Source: Rhodobacter sp. (GTDB taxonomy: Bacteria; Pseudomonadota; Alphaproteobacteria; Rhodobacterales; Rhodobacteraceae). From it: a stretch of DNA of 48,844 nt. The DNA lies in contig JAJEAY010000038.1 of assembly GCA_022824145.1 (NCBI GenBank), positions 1-48,844 on the forward strand. Direction: 5' to 3'. A model generated the notes under the pieces. The model had not been told where the DNA came from. It saw nothing but the letters and a program-made list of their open reading frames with translations, and ran no database searches. The first letter of the stretch is position 1; each line of letters opens with the position of its first letter. A program made the translations under genes and the position numbers. Of the stretch, positions 9,641-18,939 are shown piece after piece.

Positions 9641-9820
9641 TTACTTTGGCGCAGGAAGGCGCTCAGACAGAAGGGTCTCCATCCGGGCTAACCGTTCGCT
9701 GTGCACATCAATCTTGCTGTCAAGGGCATGGATCCTGCTGTCAAGCGCGTTGAACTGGACTGCGGTCCATCCGAAACCGTCGACAAGAAGGGCTGTCAGC
9801 AAAGCCGCGTAAGCCAGCAT
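9641..9820 (-). CDS. Small membrane-anchored coiled-coil protein (59 residues)
   Basis: Starts MLAYAALLTALLVDGFGW, a short hydrophobic segment. A heptad-like helix follows with the internal repeat ALDSRIHALDSKIDVHSERL and ends ARMETLLSERLPAPK. The ATG at 9820 directly follows the TGA of a small upstream ORF (TGAATG), suggesting coupled translation. The layout of a short acidic helical ORF followed by a coiled coil with a hydrophobic segment recalls DUF1640/CCDC90-like proteins, but the order is altered and the match is weak. Function unknown. Confidence 0.5.
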   Translation of the reverse strand: MLAYAALLTALLVDGFGWTAVQFNALDSRIHALDSKIDVHSERLARMETLLSERLPAPK

Positions 9821-9958
9821 TCACGGATCGTCACGCAGACTCCACTGCCGACCGACGGTTTCCGCTATTGCTTCGGCCGCAGAACGGGTGAGGCCACTCT
9901 CTTCAAGAGCGCGAATGAAGGCAGCGTCAGCAATGGATAGCAATCTCCAGAAGTTCAC
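9821..9958 (-). CDS. Small helical ORF, DUF1640-like N-terminal segment
   Basis: About 45 codons from GTG 9958 (or 40 from TTG 9943) reading ADAAFIRALEESGLTRSAAE then AIAETVGRQWSLRDDP. The pattern of a short helix followed by AEAIAE resembles the N-terminal part of DUF1640 proteins, where a sequence of the type F-I-R-x-L-x-E-A-G precedes a coiled coil. Its stop abuts the start of the next ORF on the same strand. One protein split in two by a mutation is an alternative explanation. Start uncertain. Confidence 0.35.
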   Translation of the reverse strand: MNFWRLLSIADAAFIRALEESGLTRSAAEAIAETVGRQWSLRDDP

Positions 9959-10650
9959 GCAGCACGATCTTATTTGCGGAAGCGGCCAGAGTCGACTCCT
10001 TTGGAGCGGGGGAGCGGGGTCATGCAGAAGAATCAGAATTCACTTCGGCAAACTGCTTCCGTAAATTGCACCTATGGAACCCAACTTAGGCGGGTATGGT
10101 GCGGCCACAAGATGGTTGCACAGCGGCAATTCGTTGGAAAGGCTTATCCCTTTTTGCGCAAGCGGGCACACATTCTATGCCGGAATGGTGTTGATCAGCC
10201 ATGCAGTTGCGATTGTGGTTTCGTCACGCTCGGCCGAAGGAAATCCGATTGCAAAGTCTTCCGCGCGTAGTGCAGTAAGCGTCCCGGGCGACGAAGCATG
10301 CGCCCATCGTTGCCCCGGCACATCCGCTGGACATTTCGGCCTGAACCTTAGCCGACATTAGCTGGCGCGACGGCTTCGAATTTCGGTTCTGCGGCGGAAA
10401 TAGGGACTGGAAGACGAAAGGCGAGCGCTGCACCCGGGAAGACGCAGACTGTGTCCACCGGACATCTGTAACGGCGGGCACAGTCTTAACTGCGGCAGCC
10501 TTCCACTTAAGATATGGTGGTTCCACCCACCTGACGGCCATGCACTAAAACGGTATTTCCGCTCTCCAGCCAAAACGCCAGCCTGGATTGGCATGCCCAG
10601 TCTTTTCCCTGACTCGGTTCAAGACAGACCTGTAAATTCGATATGCGGCC
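9959..10650. other. Long stretch without recognisable genes
   Basis: Several frames stay open for about 80-105 codons on both strands, but none resembles a known protein, and no frame has a convincing ribosome binding site. No RNA gene, terminator or repeat was seen. It may be decayed accessory DNA. Confidence 0.4.
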
Positions 10651-11259
10651 TTAACCCTTCATAGGCACCGAATCCGCCAACTGCGCCATTACCAACTCAG
10701 CGAGATAGTTCTCCATCTCCGAAAAATCCAAATGCCCATCGCTCCATGCCCGATCTGCCGCCGCCAGCGCCGCTTCGTATCCTTTTCGGTTCTCGCGGAT
10801 CCGTTCTGGAAGTATCCTTCTGCCGGGCAACAGCAGACCGACCCGGACACACAGCAGAAAGTAGCAGATGGCTCTCGCTGTTCGGCCATTGCCTTCCACA
10901 AACGGATGAATCCAGTTCATACGCCAAAGACCATAAGCTGCTAGTTCCGTCGGCGACCAAATGAACCAATTTTCCTGAACCGTCGAAATGAACCGATCCA
11001 TCCAGTCGTCCACATCATTGAAATGAGGTGGAACATGTCTGCCAACGTAAATCGGCTCCTTTCGGAATCTGCCGCCAAACTGGGAAATGTTTGCCACCGC
11101 CACATGGTTCAGTGCCCACAGGAGGTACTTGTCGAACGAGACGGGGCCTTTTGCGAGACCAATCTCGATGCAGTTGGCCAGCAGCCAATACTGGCGGTTC
11201 AGATTCTGCTCCTGCACGCTGTCAAAGAGCCGCTGGTCTTCGTTCTCAAGCACGAACAA
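10651..11259 (-). CDS. Fic domain protein (probable AMP-transferring toxin)
   Basis: The catalytic motif HPFVEGNGRTAR matches the Fic consensus HPFx(D/E)GNGRxxR, with its histidine base and Mg-binding acidic residue intact. Fic enzymes usually transfer AMP from ATP to a hydroxyl side chain of a target protein. Conserved sequence begins RLFVLENEDQRLFDSVQEQN, so I place the start at TTG 11259; GTG 11253 is an alternative. The frame is open to ATG 11367, but those codons overlap the well-conserved end of the upstream gene in another frame. No complete (S/T)xxxE(G/N) inhibitory motif is seen in the protein itself, so control by the small upstream protein is likely. Confidence 0.8.
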   Translation of the reverse strand: MFVLENEDQRLFDSVQEQNLNRQYWLLANCIEIGLAKGPVSFDKYLLWALNHVAVANISQFGGRFRKEPIYVGRHVPPHFNDVDDWMDRFISTVQENWFIWSPTELAAYGLWRMNWIHPFVEGNGRTARAICYFLLCVRVGLLLPGRRILPERIRENRKGYEAALAAADRAWSDGHLDFSEMENYLAELVMAQLADSVPMKG

Positions 11260-11272
11260 TCGTCCACAGACC

Positions 11273-11488
11273 CTATGCTGCGGGCGGCTTGAGCCGCATC
11301 CGGACGACGGACGCTTCCGCCGACTTTCTTGTGATTCCAGATCCGACAGGGGCGTTGCCATAGACAAAGCTTGCCTGCTGGGCTGTCAACTCACTGTCGG
11401 ATATCTCATACTGCTTGGAAGCTTCGTACAATGCATCCAATTCAGGACGTTCGGGTGCTCGCTTGAACGCCGATTTCCTTTCTGCCAT
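11273..11488 (-). CDS. Small protein upstream of Fic, probable antitoxin or partner
   Basis: A 71-residue protein starting MAERKSAFKRAPERPELDAL, with a strong ribosome binding site (GGAGGAAG) before ATG 11488. The C-terminal half contains ELTAQQASFVYGNAP then ITRKSAEASVVRMRL. Small proteins with a SFAYGNAP-like motif are typically encoded directly upstream of Fic genes, so an antitoxin or partner role is inferred from context and pattern. The same frame extends to 11560, but the first 24 residues there lack support. The stop lies 13 bases before the proposed Fic start. Confidence 0.65.
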   Translation of the reverse strand: MAERKSAFKRAPERPELDALYEASKQYEISDSELTAQQASFVYGNAPVGSGITRKSAEASVVRMRLKPPAA

Positions 11489-12373
11489 TGGACTTCCTCC
11501 TTCATATTCATTCAAGGCTATCTCTCTTGGCTCACCTAATGCTACAGTTAAGCGCAACATACAACGCTGCGCAGTATGAAATTCCCATATCGTTCACTTT
11601 TTGATCCATTTATGTTCCGGTCGCGAAACGTGCTGCAGGCGCGATATGCGTCACCGAACTGCTTCCGGAGCCAGCACTGCGCATGCCGCCAAACACAGTC
11701 AGCGGCTGCAGCCCGGCTGACGCGGAGACAATCTCAGTTTCAGTCGAAACATCATCTTTTCTATGCTGCCGACATACCGGCTGTCTTCAACAATGGTTTC
11801 CTTCGCAATCAATTGGAGGCTCTAAGACGCCTGTGAAGGGAGCTGAAAGGAACCTTTCTACCGAACAGCTTCCGTCACGTCCGTCCACCGATTCCGGGCA
11901 CAAAGCCAATCCGGAGATCGCTTGATTTCCCCGGACTCTGGCAATTCCATCACTCTGGTGGAGCCAAATATGCCATGAACTCTTGACGGAGTGAGCAGAA
12001 CGCTCGACCGTGCTGCATGACTAGGGACGGTCATGCCTCTCCGTAGCGATTGGCCGCATAGCCTCGTCTTGTCCGTTCCGAACTCCGCGTCTGCCATTTC
12101 ACGCATCAGCGGCCGATCTGGACTATCCCGCTCCCAAATTATGGGGCCGAGGGGTTACCTACACCGCCGGAAGTTGGCCCGGCCCAAAAAAACAGTCGCC
12201 CGGACAGGCCACGCCAGTTCGTGCATCATCCACGAAAATCTGCGTTCAGTCAGAATAATGTGCGACAGTGGTGCGTGCCGCCAACCGGCACCATCCACGG
12301 TCGCCTGGCGCATAGCAATGGCACCGTAGCGTTCTCGGGTCATGACGATCAAACTGACTCAACCTGAGCCACC
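11489..12373. other. Long stretch without recognisable genes
   Basis: Open frames of 60-98 codons occur on both strands but look like chance in GC-rich DNA. One short plus-strand segment (LFYAADIPAVFNNGFLRNQL, within 11576-11836) is protein-like but too short to assign. This is the right edge of the first accessory island. Confidence 0.4.
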
Positions 12374-12619
12374 TCAGGTGAACTTGACTGGCGCACACTT
12401 CCGAATCAGATAAACTGTCGCATCGCCGTCCGGTTCTGCAACCAGAAGCTCGTGTCCGCTCTCGCCACAGAAATGAGGCACGTCCACAACAGCCGCCGGA
12501 TCATCCGCGACAAGCCGCAGCACGGAGCCCTCAGGCATTCCCTGAAGCCGCTTTCGCGCCTTCAGGACAGGCAACGGGCACAGAAATCCGCGTGTATCGA
12601 GATCAACGTCAAACCGCAT
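12374..12619 (-). CDS. tusA: TusA-family sulfurtransferase
   Basis: An 81-residue protein with the TusA/SirA motif RGFLCPLPVLKARKRL; the cysteine in CPLP carries the persulfide. The middle contains LVADDPAAVVDVPHFCGESG, the usual second block, with an extra cysteine typical of alphaproteobacterial members. Such proteins relay sulfur in the cytoplasm, for tRNA thiolation or sulfur oxidation. ATG 12619 gives the family length; the frame extends to 12703 with residues outside the family. No dsr or sox gene is visible nearby, and ccdA follows on the other strand. Confidence 0.9.
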   Translation of the reverse strand: MRFDVDLDTRGFLCPLPVLKARKRLQGMPEGSVLRLVADDPAAVVDVPHFCGESGHELLVAEPDGDATVYLIRKCAPVKFT

Positions 12620-13179
12620 TTCGGCCCGAGTTAAGCAAATCGTTACCGCTTGTCGATAGAAATTGAACCGACAATCACTGCAAACTCCTATACCCAGCAT
12701 CATTCATGGACACTTCCTTGGATGGCATTGCGCGACTCCAAAGCGTCGGCATCAGCGGCAAGACAGGCATGCGGCTTGCGGCAGGATGTTGGGCAAATTT
12801 TCGGCATCAGCATCGCACTCAAGGCGGGCCCGACCCATGACGTTACAGAAGAAAAACTCCGTGCGCCTCCATATTCCGACCTTTTCCAGCCATCGCTGCC
12901 GAAAAGCCTTGCGCAATCCTTTTTCGGCTGGCCGCTGGTCTCAATTGGCTGCACTGCCATCTGGAGGTATCGCACGACATTGCCGTACGGCGCTGTCAGG
13001 GGTAAGTGACGCCCCGGGCAACAACTGCGCTAGGAAGGAATCGGCTGTCGAAACAGATCCAGCTTCCTGCGACCGACGGCTTGCCAACGGGTGGATCAAA
13101 GATACCCAAAGAAGTTCGCGTGGCGGCAGCCTGCGAATAGTCGGGATCCTCAAGTCACCGCATTTCGGAAGGCAATCGA
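12620..13179. other. Divergent intergenic region between tusA and ccdA
   Basis: Both flanking genes point away from it, so it should carry two promoters. Open frames on both strands show no recognisable protein. It is long for a divergent spacer; no riboswitch or strong hairpin was recognised. Confidence 0.4.
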
Positions 13180-13932
13180 ATGTTCGGCATTGACATAATC
13201 GACGCCAGCCTGATCCCAGCCATAGTTGTTGCGGCGACAGCGGGATCACTTTCGTTCCTAAGCCCCTGCGTACTACCGATCGTCCCCCCCTATCTCGCCT
13301 ATATGAGCGGAATTTCCGTCGGCAGCATGGCGGATGATACCGAAGCGCGAAGACGAGTCCTGCTCTCTGCGCTCTTTTTCGTTTTGGGCCTGTCGACCGT
13401 CTTTCTGTTTCTGGGCTTCACCGCTTCCGCATTCGGAAGGATATTTCTCCAGAACCAACAGTGGTTTGTCGTTATCGCGGGACTCGCAATCATGGTATTC
13501 GGCACCCACTTTCTCGGTATCTTCCGGATAGGATTCATGGACCGGGAACTGCGCCTCGACGCGGGCGACCGAGGCGGTTCAGCGCTCGGCGCGTATGTAC
13601 TCGGCCTTGCCTTTGCCTTTGGCTGGACACCATGCATCGGCCCACAGCTCGGCGCTATCCTGACATTGGCGGCCAATGAAACGAGCCTTGTACGCGGAAC
13701 AGCGCTGCTCGGAGTCTACGCACTGGGTCTCGGAATCCCTTTCCTTCTGGTCGCCGCTTTCTTTCCGAGGCTGGCCGGTTTCATGAATTGGATGAAGCGT
13801 CACATGGACCAGATCGAGCGGGTCACTGGACTGCTCCTTTGGACGGTGGGCATAATGATGCTGACCGGTCAGTTCAGTGCGCTCTCGCTCTGGCTCCTGG
13901 AAAACGTCCCCGCCCTTGCCATCCTTGGCTAG
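13180..13932 (+). CDS. ccdA: Cytochrome c biogenesis protein CcdA
   Basis: A 250-residue inner-membrane protein with about six membrane helices that carries electrons from thioredoxin to periplasmic thiol partners, keeping apocytochrome c cysteines reduced. The two redox cysteines are visible in SFLSPCVLPIVPPYLAY (first helix) and AFGWTPCIGPQLG (fourth helix), each with the family prolines. Length is normal for the short CcdA form without DsbD periplasmic domains. The ATG at 13180 starts the first hydrophobic segment after a short N-terminus. Confidence 0.93.
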   Translation: MFGIDIIDASLIPAIVVAATAGSLSFLSPCVLPIVPPYLAYMSGISVGSMADDTEARRRVLLSALFFVLGLSTVFLFLGFTASAFGRIFLQNQQWFVVIAGLAIMVFGTHFLGIFRIGFMDRELRLDAGDRGGSALGAYVLGLAFAFGWTPCIGPQLGAILTLAANETSLVRGTALLGVYALGLGIPFLLVAAFFPRLAGFMNWMKRHMDQIERVTGLLLWTVGIMMLTGQFSALSLWLLENVPALAILG

Positions 13933-14278
13933 AACTCTCCAGGCAACCACTGTGCTCCCAAACTTTTGGGACAACGGGATTTTCAGCAGCGTGAGCGGAT
14001 CAGATCCAAAAGCGCCACTCTTGGGCAGGAACGGATCATCCGGGCGACACACACAAGCAGAACCTGAATTCGACTGAGTTACAGAGCCAGCCGGCCTGGA
14101 GCTTGACACCGGGTTCCCGACGCGAAACCATTCGGGATGAATCGCATTCGCAACCGGTACGGCCGACGAGGCAAGCGCTGCTCAATCCAGCTTTACCGGT
14201 GTGCCGCTTTCAGTTACGCGACGTGAACGACTTGCCTGTTACCTGCCTGGATTCCCAGGCTTCGATTCGGACATCCCC
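13933..14278. other. ccdA-cysG intergenic region
   Basis: Contains a small palindrome TCCCAAAC/TTTTGGGA (13955-13971) about 25 bases after ccdA, too weak and not U-rich enough to call a terminator. No other feature was seen. The spacing suggests cysG has its own promoter. Confidence 0.4.
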
Positions 14279-15721
14279 ATGGATTACCTTCCCGTCTTTC
14301 TCGACATCCGCGAACGCAAGGTGCTGGTCGATGGCGGCGGCACGGTCGCTGCACGACGGGTGGAGCGTGCGCTTTCCGCCGGTGCGCACGTAACGGTTTT
14401 CGACCCCGAGCCATCCGAAGAAATGCGGCTGCTGTTCGGCGTTTCGGATCATCTAGAGCACCATGCCCGTTTGCCTGCGCGTGAGGACATCAAGGGCTGC
14501 GCTGTGGTCTATGGCGCATCCGAGGATACCGTGCGAGACGCTGCGCTGCATGCCTGGTCGCGAGAGACCGGAGCCCTTTGCAACATCGCCGACGTTACCG
14601 ACAAATGCGACTTCATCACTCCGTCGATCGTTGACCGCTCCCCCGTGGTCGTCGCGATTTCAAGCGGCAGCGCCGCACCTGTCATCGCCCGGATCCTGCG
14701 GGCGCGAATCGAGGCGACGCTTCCCGCATCCTACGGTAAGCTGGCTGCGTTCGTAGGCGCATTCCGCCAGCGCATTGCTGCCGCAGTTTCCAACGGTATC
14801 GAACGGCGCCGATTTTGGGAAAGAATGATCGACGGCCCAGCAGGTGATTTCTTCCTTGCCGGCAATACCGACCGCGCCAAGAGCCAGATAGAGGCTGACA
14901 TTTCGTCTGCCGCCACCGGACGGCAGGCGCCCACGGGAGAGGTCTATCTCGTGGGGGCCGGACCCGGCGACCCTGACCTGCTTACTTTCCGCGCGCTTCG
15001 CCTGATGCAGCGCGCCGATGTAGTTCTCTACGACCGGCTTGTCGGCGATGGCATACTGTCGCTGGTACGGCGGGACGCAGAGCGCATCAATGTTGGAAAG
15101 CTTCCAAAAGCCCACTCAATGGCGCAGGAAGATATTTCGCGGCTTCTCGTACGGCTTGCAAGCGAAGGCAAAAGGGTTCTGAGGCTGAAGGGAGGCGACC
15201 CGTTCATGTTCGGTCGCGGCGGCGAGGAGATCGAATCCCTGTCTGAGGCGGGAATCGATTTTCAGGTCGTGCCGGGAATCACCGCCGCCTCGGGGTGCGG
15301 TGCATACGCGGGAATTCCGTTGACACATCGGGACCATGCCCAGACCTGCCTGTTTGTGACCGCCCACGGGAAGGATGGGGTTCTTGACCTTGACTGGGAA
15401 GTGCTGATCCGCCCGTTCCAAACGGTCGCGGTCTATATGGGGCTGGCGAACCTAAAGCAGCTCGTGGATGGATTCCGGCGACATGGCGTCGACATGGGCA
15501 CCCCGGTTGCGGTGGTCGAGAACGGAACACGGCCCAACCAGATCATCGTCACCGGCCAGCTATCCGATATCGTGGCGAAATCCGGAGCCGCGGGGCTTAA
15601 GGGGCCAGCAATGATCATTGCTGGATCCGTAGTGACGCTTCACGATCGGCTCGGAGCAAACAGGCCCAACGAAGGCATTCACGAAATGAGCCTCTCACCA
15701 CTGAACTCCAGCGGTGTGTAA
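14279..15721 (+). CDS. cysG: Siroheme synthase, fused dehydrogenase/ferrochelatase and uroporphyrinogen-III methyltransferase
   Basis: A 480-residue trifunctional enzyme that makes siroheme, the cofactor of sulfite and nitrite reductases, from uroporphyrinogen III. The N-terminal half is the precorrin-2 dehydrogenase/ferrochelatase: an NAD-binding loop GGGTVAARRV (about residues 17-26) and TDKCDFITPSIVDRSPVVVA further on. The C-terminal half is the SAM-dependent methyltransferase, with VYLVGAGPGDPDLLTFRALR, VVLYDRLV, GDPFMFGRGGEE and VPGITAASGCGAYAGIPLTH. The ATG at 14279 matches the usual start MDYLPVFLDIRERKVLV; the frame extends upstream to 14201 without family similarity. The usual downstream cysI/cysH genes are absent; the next gene is convergent. 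Confidence 0.95.
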   Translation: MDYLPVFLDIRERKVLVDGGGTVAARRVERALSAGAHVTVFDPEPSEEMRLLFGVSDHLEHHARLPAREDIKGCAVVYGASEDTVRDAALHAWSRETGALCNIADVTDKCDFITPSIVDRSPVVVAISSGSAAPVIARILRARIEATLPASYGKLAAFVGAFRQRIAAAVSNGIERRRFWERMIDGPAGDFFLAGNTDRAKSQIEADISSAATGRQAPTGEVYLVGAGPGDPDLLTFRALRLMQRADVVLYDRLVGDGILSLVRRDAERINVGKLPKAHSMAQEDISRLLVRLASEGKRVLRLKGGDPFMFGRGGEEIESLSEAGIDFQVVPGITAASGCGAYAGIPLTHRDHAQTCLFVTAHGKDGVLDLDWEVLIRPFQTVAVYMGLANLKQLVDGFRRHGVDMGTPVAVVENGTRPNQIIVTGQLSDIVAKSGAAGLKGPAMIIAGSVVTLHDRLGANRPNEGIHEMSLSPLNSSGV

Positions 15722-15782
15722 GTCCGAAGCGGGTTGATGGCGTTATAGGACAGGCCGGAGCGGTCTTTCGTGGCGGTTCCCG

Positions 15783-17369
15783 TCATCCCGCCAGTGCCGG
15801 AGTCATATGGATGAGAGTCGGGCATTCCACATCGAACGCGGAGCTCAGGTCGGCAGCTAGGGCGGACAGGTTTTCCGGCCTTGAGTACCCGATTCCGTAA
15901 GCGGCGGCCAGCTTGCCGAAATCCGGATTGAATGCCTGAACCCCCACGGGTGCGATCTGCGACCGAACCATGCTGGCTTCAATTTCCCCCAATGACCCAT
16001 TGTCCCAAATCAGGACGGGCAGGCTTCGACCCAGCTCCGCCGCTGTTCCAAGCTCCTGAACAGTATACTGAAACCCATAATCTCCGGCGATCGCGACAAC
16101 CGGCCCACTGCCGACCCCGACCTTGCCGCCGATTGCGGCGGGCAAAGCGAATCCGAGAGCGCCAAACCCGAAGGGATGATGCCAGAGGTTCGGTACCGGC
16201 ATGTCCCAGACCTCTTTCGCGGCATAGGCGAATTGTGTCATGTCGGAGTAGATGAGGCAGTCTTCGGGCAAGACCTTCCGAATAGCTTCCGCGACTGGAA
16301 GAATGCCTGGCCGTTCCGCATCTATTGCAGCGCGCCAGCGCGCACGGGCTGAAGCTACTTCGACTTCGCTCCACTCGGTGAAAGGCTGATGCCCAGCCGA
16401 TGCCTCAAGCAGCCTTTCCAGAAACGCCTCCGCCTCGCACAGGACATTCCATGCGCCGGGTTCGGACAGTTCAGCCGGGTCGACATCGACATGGATCAGA
16501 TCCCCGGCATGACCGAGCCGTTCACGCCAGAAGTCGGTCTCCGAGAGTTCGGTTCCGACCGCGATCACGACATCCGCAGAAGCGATGAACTCCACGCTGT
16601 CGGGCCTTGCGAGGTAGCTGCCAAAACTCAAGGGAGTTTCCGGAGGAACGACGCCGCGCCCGCCGTAGGTCATGAAGCAAGCCGCTCTCAATCTCTCAAC
16701 TGCCCTTCGCGCCAGGTCAGGAACATGCCGGGTACCCCCTCCGAATATGAACAGAGGGCGCCTGGCTGCGAATATTCCGTCCAAGACGGTTTTGGGAACG
16801 CGGGACGATCTGAATCCGGCCACACTCGGAGCGATGAATGGCGGCGGGGGCGCTGCGGGCGCCTGCAGCACCTCAACAGGAATCTGAATGTGTCTTGGCC
16901 GCGGGCGTTCCCCGACGAACTCGATAAGGGCGCGGTCCACCAGCGCATACGCACTTTCGGCATCCATTGCAGTGCGCGACCATTCGCAGACCGTGCCGCC
17001 AGCGGCTTCCTGGTCTTTCATTTCGTGCAGCCGCCCGCGTGCCGTCCCAAGATCCGCCCTGTTGAGGCATGACGAAATGACCAGCAGCGGAACGCTGTCC
17101 GAATAGGCCTGCCCCATAGGCGTCATGATGTTCGTCAGTCCAGGCCCCGTAATGACGTAGGCTACGCCAGGCTTGCCCGTTGCACGGGCATATCCGTCAG
17201 CCATGAAGCCCGCTCCCTGCTCATGGCGCGCAAGCACATGCCGTAGTCCGGTGCCTTCGAGGCCACGATAAAGCTCGATGTTGTGGACGCCCGGAACGCC
17301 GAAGACCGTGTCGAACCCGCGTTCCGCCAACATTGCCGATATCCTTGCTCCCAGTGACCGTTCCACCAT
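15783..17369 (-). CDS. aruI: Thiamine-diphosphate enzyme, probable 5-guanidino-2-oxopentanoate decarboxylase
   Basis: A 528-residue member of the acetolactate synthase-like superfamily. The catalytic glutamate is in RHEQGAGFMADGYAR (E50), the central Rossmann domain follows, and the cofactor loop is GDYGFQYTVQELGTAAELGR near residue 430, ending in WDNGSLGEI. GVHNIELYRGLEGTGLRHV and ITGPGLTNIMTPMGQAYSDS resemble AruI, which decarboxylates the keto acid made from arginine by transamination. The loop reads GDYG instead of the common GDGG/GDGS. The symbol is given on similarity; another keto acid decarboxylase is possible because no aruH transaminase is adjacent. The ATG directly abuts the trkH stop, so the pair is probably cotranscribed. 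Confidence 0.75.
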   Translation of the reverse strand: MVERSLGARISAMLAERGFDTVFGVPGVHNIELYRGLEGTGLRHVLARHEQGAGFMADGYARATGKPGVAYVITGPGLTNIMTPMGQAYSDSVPLLVISSCLNRADLGTARGRLHEMKDQEAAGGTVCEWSRTAMDAESAYALVDRALIEFVGERPRPRHIQIPVEVLQAPAAPPPPFIAPSVAGFRSSRVPKTVLDGIFAARRPLFIFGGGTRHVPDLARRAVERLRAACFMTYGGRGVVPPETPLSFGSYLARPDSVEFIASADVVIAVGTELSETDFWRERLGHAGDLIHVDVDPAELSEPGAWNVLCEAEAFLERLLEASAGHQPFTEWSEVEVASARARWRAAIDAERPGILPVAEAIRKVLPEDCLIYSDMTQFAYAAKEVWDMPVPNLWHHPFGFGALGFALPAAIGGKVGVGSGPVVAIAGDYGFQYTVQELGTAAELGRSLPVLIWDNGSLGEIEASMVRSQIAPVGVQAFNPDFGKLAAAYGIGYSRPENLSALAADLSSAFDVECPTLIHMTPALAG

Positions 17370-18815
17370 TCAGGCTCTCCAGAAATTAAAGGTCAGGATG
17401 GCGAACACCGCCATCAGTTCGAGGCGCCCGATCAGCATTGCGGCCGCGAGCAGCCATTTCGCCGCGTCGTTGAGCCCCGCGAAGCTGCCGGTCGGCCCGA
17501 TCAGGTCACCCAGTCCCGGGCCAATGTTTGCAAGCGCGGCCGCCGCCCCGGATACGGAGGTGATCAGATCCAGGCCTGTCGTGCTGAGCAAAACCGAAAG
17601 AACGCCAAGCGTAACCACAAATGCCACAAAAAACACCATGACCGAGTTCAGCACATCGTCACTTACAGGACGGCCGTCGTAACGAGGCGTGAAGACGCCG
17701 CGGGGCGTGTGAATTCCGTGTATTCGGGCGCGGATCGTGGCGATGAGCAGTTGGTAGCGGAAGACCTTGATCGAGCAGCTTGTCGAGCCGGCACAGCCAC
17801 CGACCAGACCTGCAAAGAAGATCAGCACGACGACAAACGGGCCCCATGCCTGATAGTCCGCGCTGGAATAGCCGGTTCCCGTCAGGATCGAGGTAATGTT
17901 GAACAGCGTTTCGCGAAGCGAGGACTCAAAGCTGGCCCCGCCCGCGAGCCGGAAAGCGCATACGACCGCGACGAGAACCACGGCAATCAGGAAGAATCCC
18001 CGGATCTGTGGATCCTTTACCAGCGGTTTCGCGCTGCCCCCCATGAGCTGCACGTAGCGCACGAATGGCAGGCTGGCGAGGGCCATAAAGACGGCAGCGA
18101 CATATTCCGGCCATCCCTTGAATGCCCCGAAAGAACTGTCAAAGGTAGAGAATCCTCCGGTCGCTACTGTGGTGAGCGCATGGTTGGCCGCATGGAAACT
18201 CGGCATTCCCACAGCGAAATATGCGAAATAGCAGGCAACTGTCAGAGCGATGTATGCGCCGGAAATGCTGGAGGCGATCTGTGCGGCGCGCGGAAGGACC
18301 TTGCCCTCGCCGCCGAAACTCTCGCTGCGGAAAATCTGCATTCCGCCAACGCGGAGTTCGGGCAGGAACACCATCGCGACCACAATGATTCCGACCCCCC
18401 CGATCCATTGCAGCATCGAGCGCCAGATCAGTACGCCCTCGGGCAGCGTCTCAAGATCCATGAACACCGTAGCGCCTGTGGTCGTAAGTCCGGACATAGC
18501 CTCAAAGAAGGCATCCACCACGCGTGCGTTGGGACTTCCCAGCAGAAACGGCACGGCGCCAAAGAAGGGCAGCGCAAGCCACACTCCGGTCGTCATGAGG
18601 AAGATCTGCTGGATCTTTAGCCGTGACCTGACGCCATTGGCGCAGGAAAGTGCGGTAATCACCCCAAAAACCGCCGTCACAACCGCAGATTGGAGAAAAA
18701 TCACCCAGTGGTCATTGCCGTAAAGAAAGTCCACGGCCATCGGAAGGAGCATCGCCGCACCCAAGGCAGCGACGAGCAGACCGGTGACATATCCTACAGG
18801 ACGCAGGTCGAACAT
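17370..18815 (-). CDS. trkH: TrkH-family potassium uptake protein
   Basis: A 481-residue inner-membrane protein with about ten or more hydrophobic segments, the translocating subunit of Trk/Ktr potassium transport, normally working with cytosolic TrkA. The four pore-loop repeats are visible through segments such as MSGLTTTGATVFMDLETLPE, ALTTVATGGFSTFDSSFGAF, ITSILTGTGYSSADYQAWGP and AALANIGPGLGDLIGPTGSF, whose T-G and I-G residues form the selectivity filter. Length matches TrkH. No trkA is present in the window. It ends directly against the next gene on the same strand. Confidence 0.93.
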   Translation of the reverse strand: MFDLRPVGYVTGLLVAALGAAMLLPMAVDFLYGNDHWVIFLQSAVVTAVFGVITALSCANGVRSRLKIQQIFLMTTGVWLALPFFGAVPFLLGSPNARVVDAFFEAMSGLTTTGATVFMDLETLPEGVLIWRSMLQWIGGVGIIVVAMVFLPELRVGGMQIFRSESFGGEGKVLPRAAQIASSISGAYIALTVACYFAYFAVGMPSFHAANHALTTVATGGFSTFDSSFGAFKGWPEYVAAVFMALASLPFVRYVQLMGGSAKPLVKDPQIRGFFLIAVVLVAVVCAFRLAGGASFESSLRETLFNITSILTGTGYSSADYQAWGPFVVVLIFFAGLVGGCAGSTSCSIKVFRYQLLIATIRARIHGIHTPRGVFTPRYDGRPVSDDVLNSVMVFFVAFVVTLGVLSVLLSTTGLDLITSVSGAAAALANIGPGLGDLIGPTGSFAGLNDAAKWLLAAAMLIGRLELMAVFAILTFNFWRA

Positions 18816-18939
18816 GGCGTCACGGATTGGCTGCGCCTAAGGAGCAAGTCAAGTGCAGCATCAAATCGGCAGGCTTCGGGCACTGATACCGCCGGTGCTT
18901 CGGTCATGCCGGATGCGTAGCCGCAGGCCCGGGCGGACA

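Noticed and set aside
11576-11836. Possible DarT-like or other toxin fragment (LFYAADIPAVFNNGFL)
   Set aside because: Too short and too weak to support; no further conserved blocks follow.
13955-13971. Small palindrome after ccdA as terminator
   Set aside because: Stem is short with almost no loop and no U-run follows.
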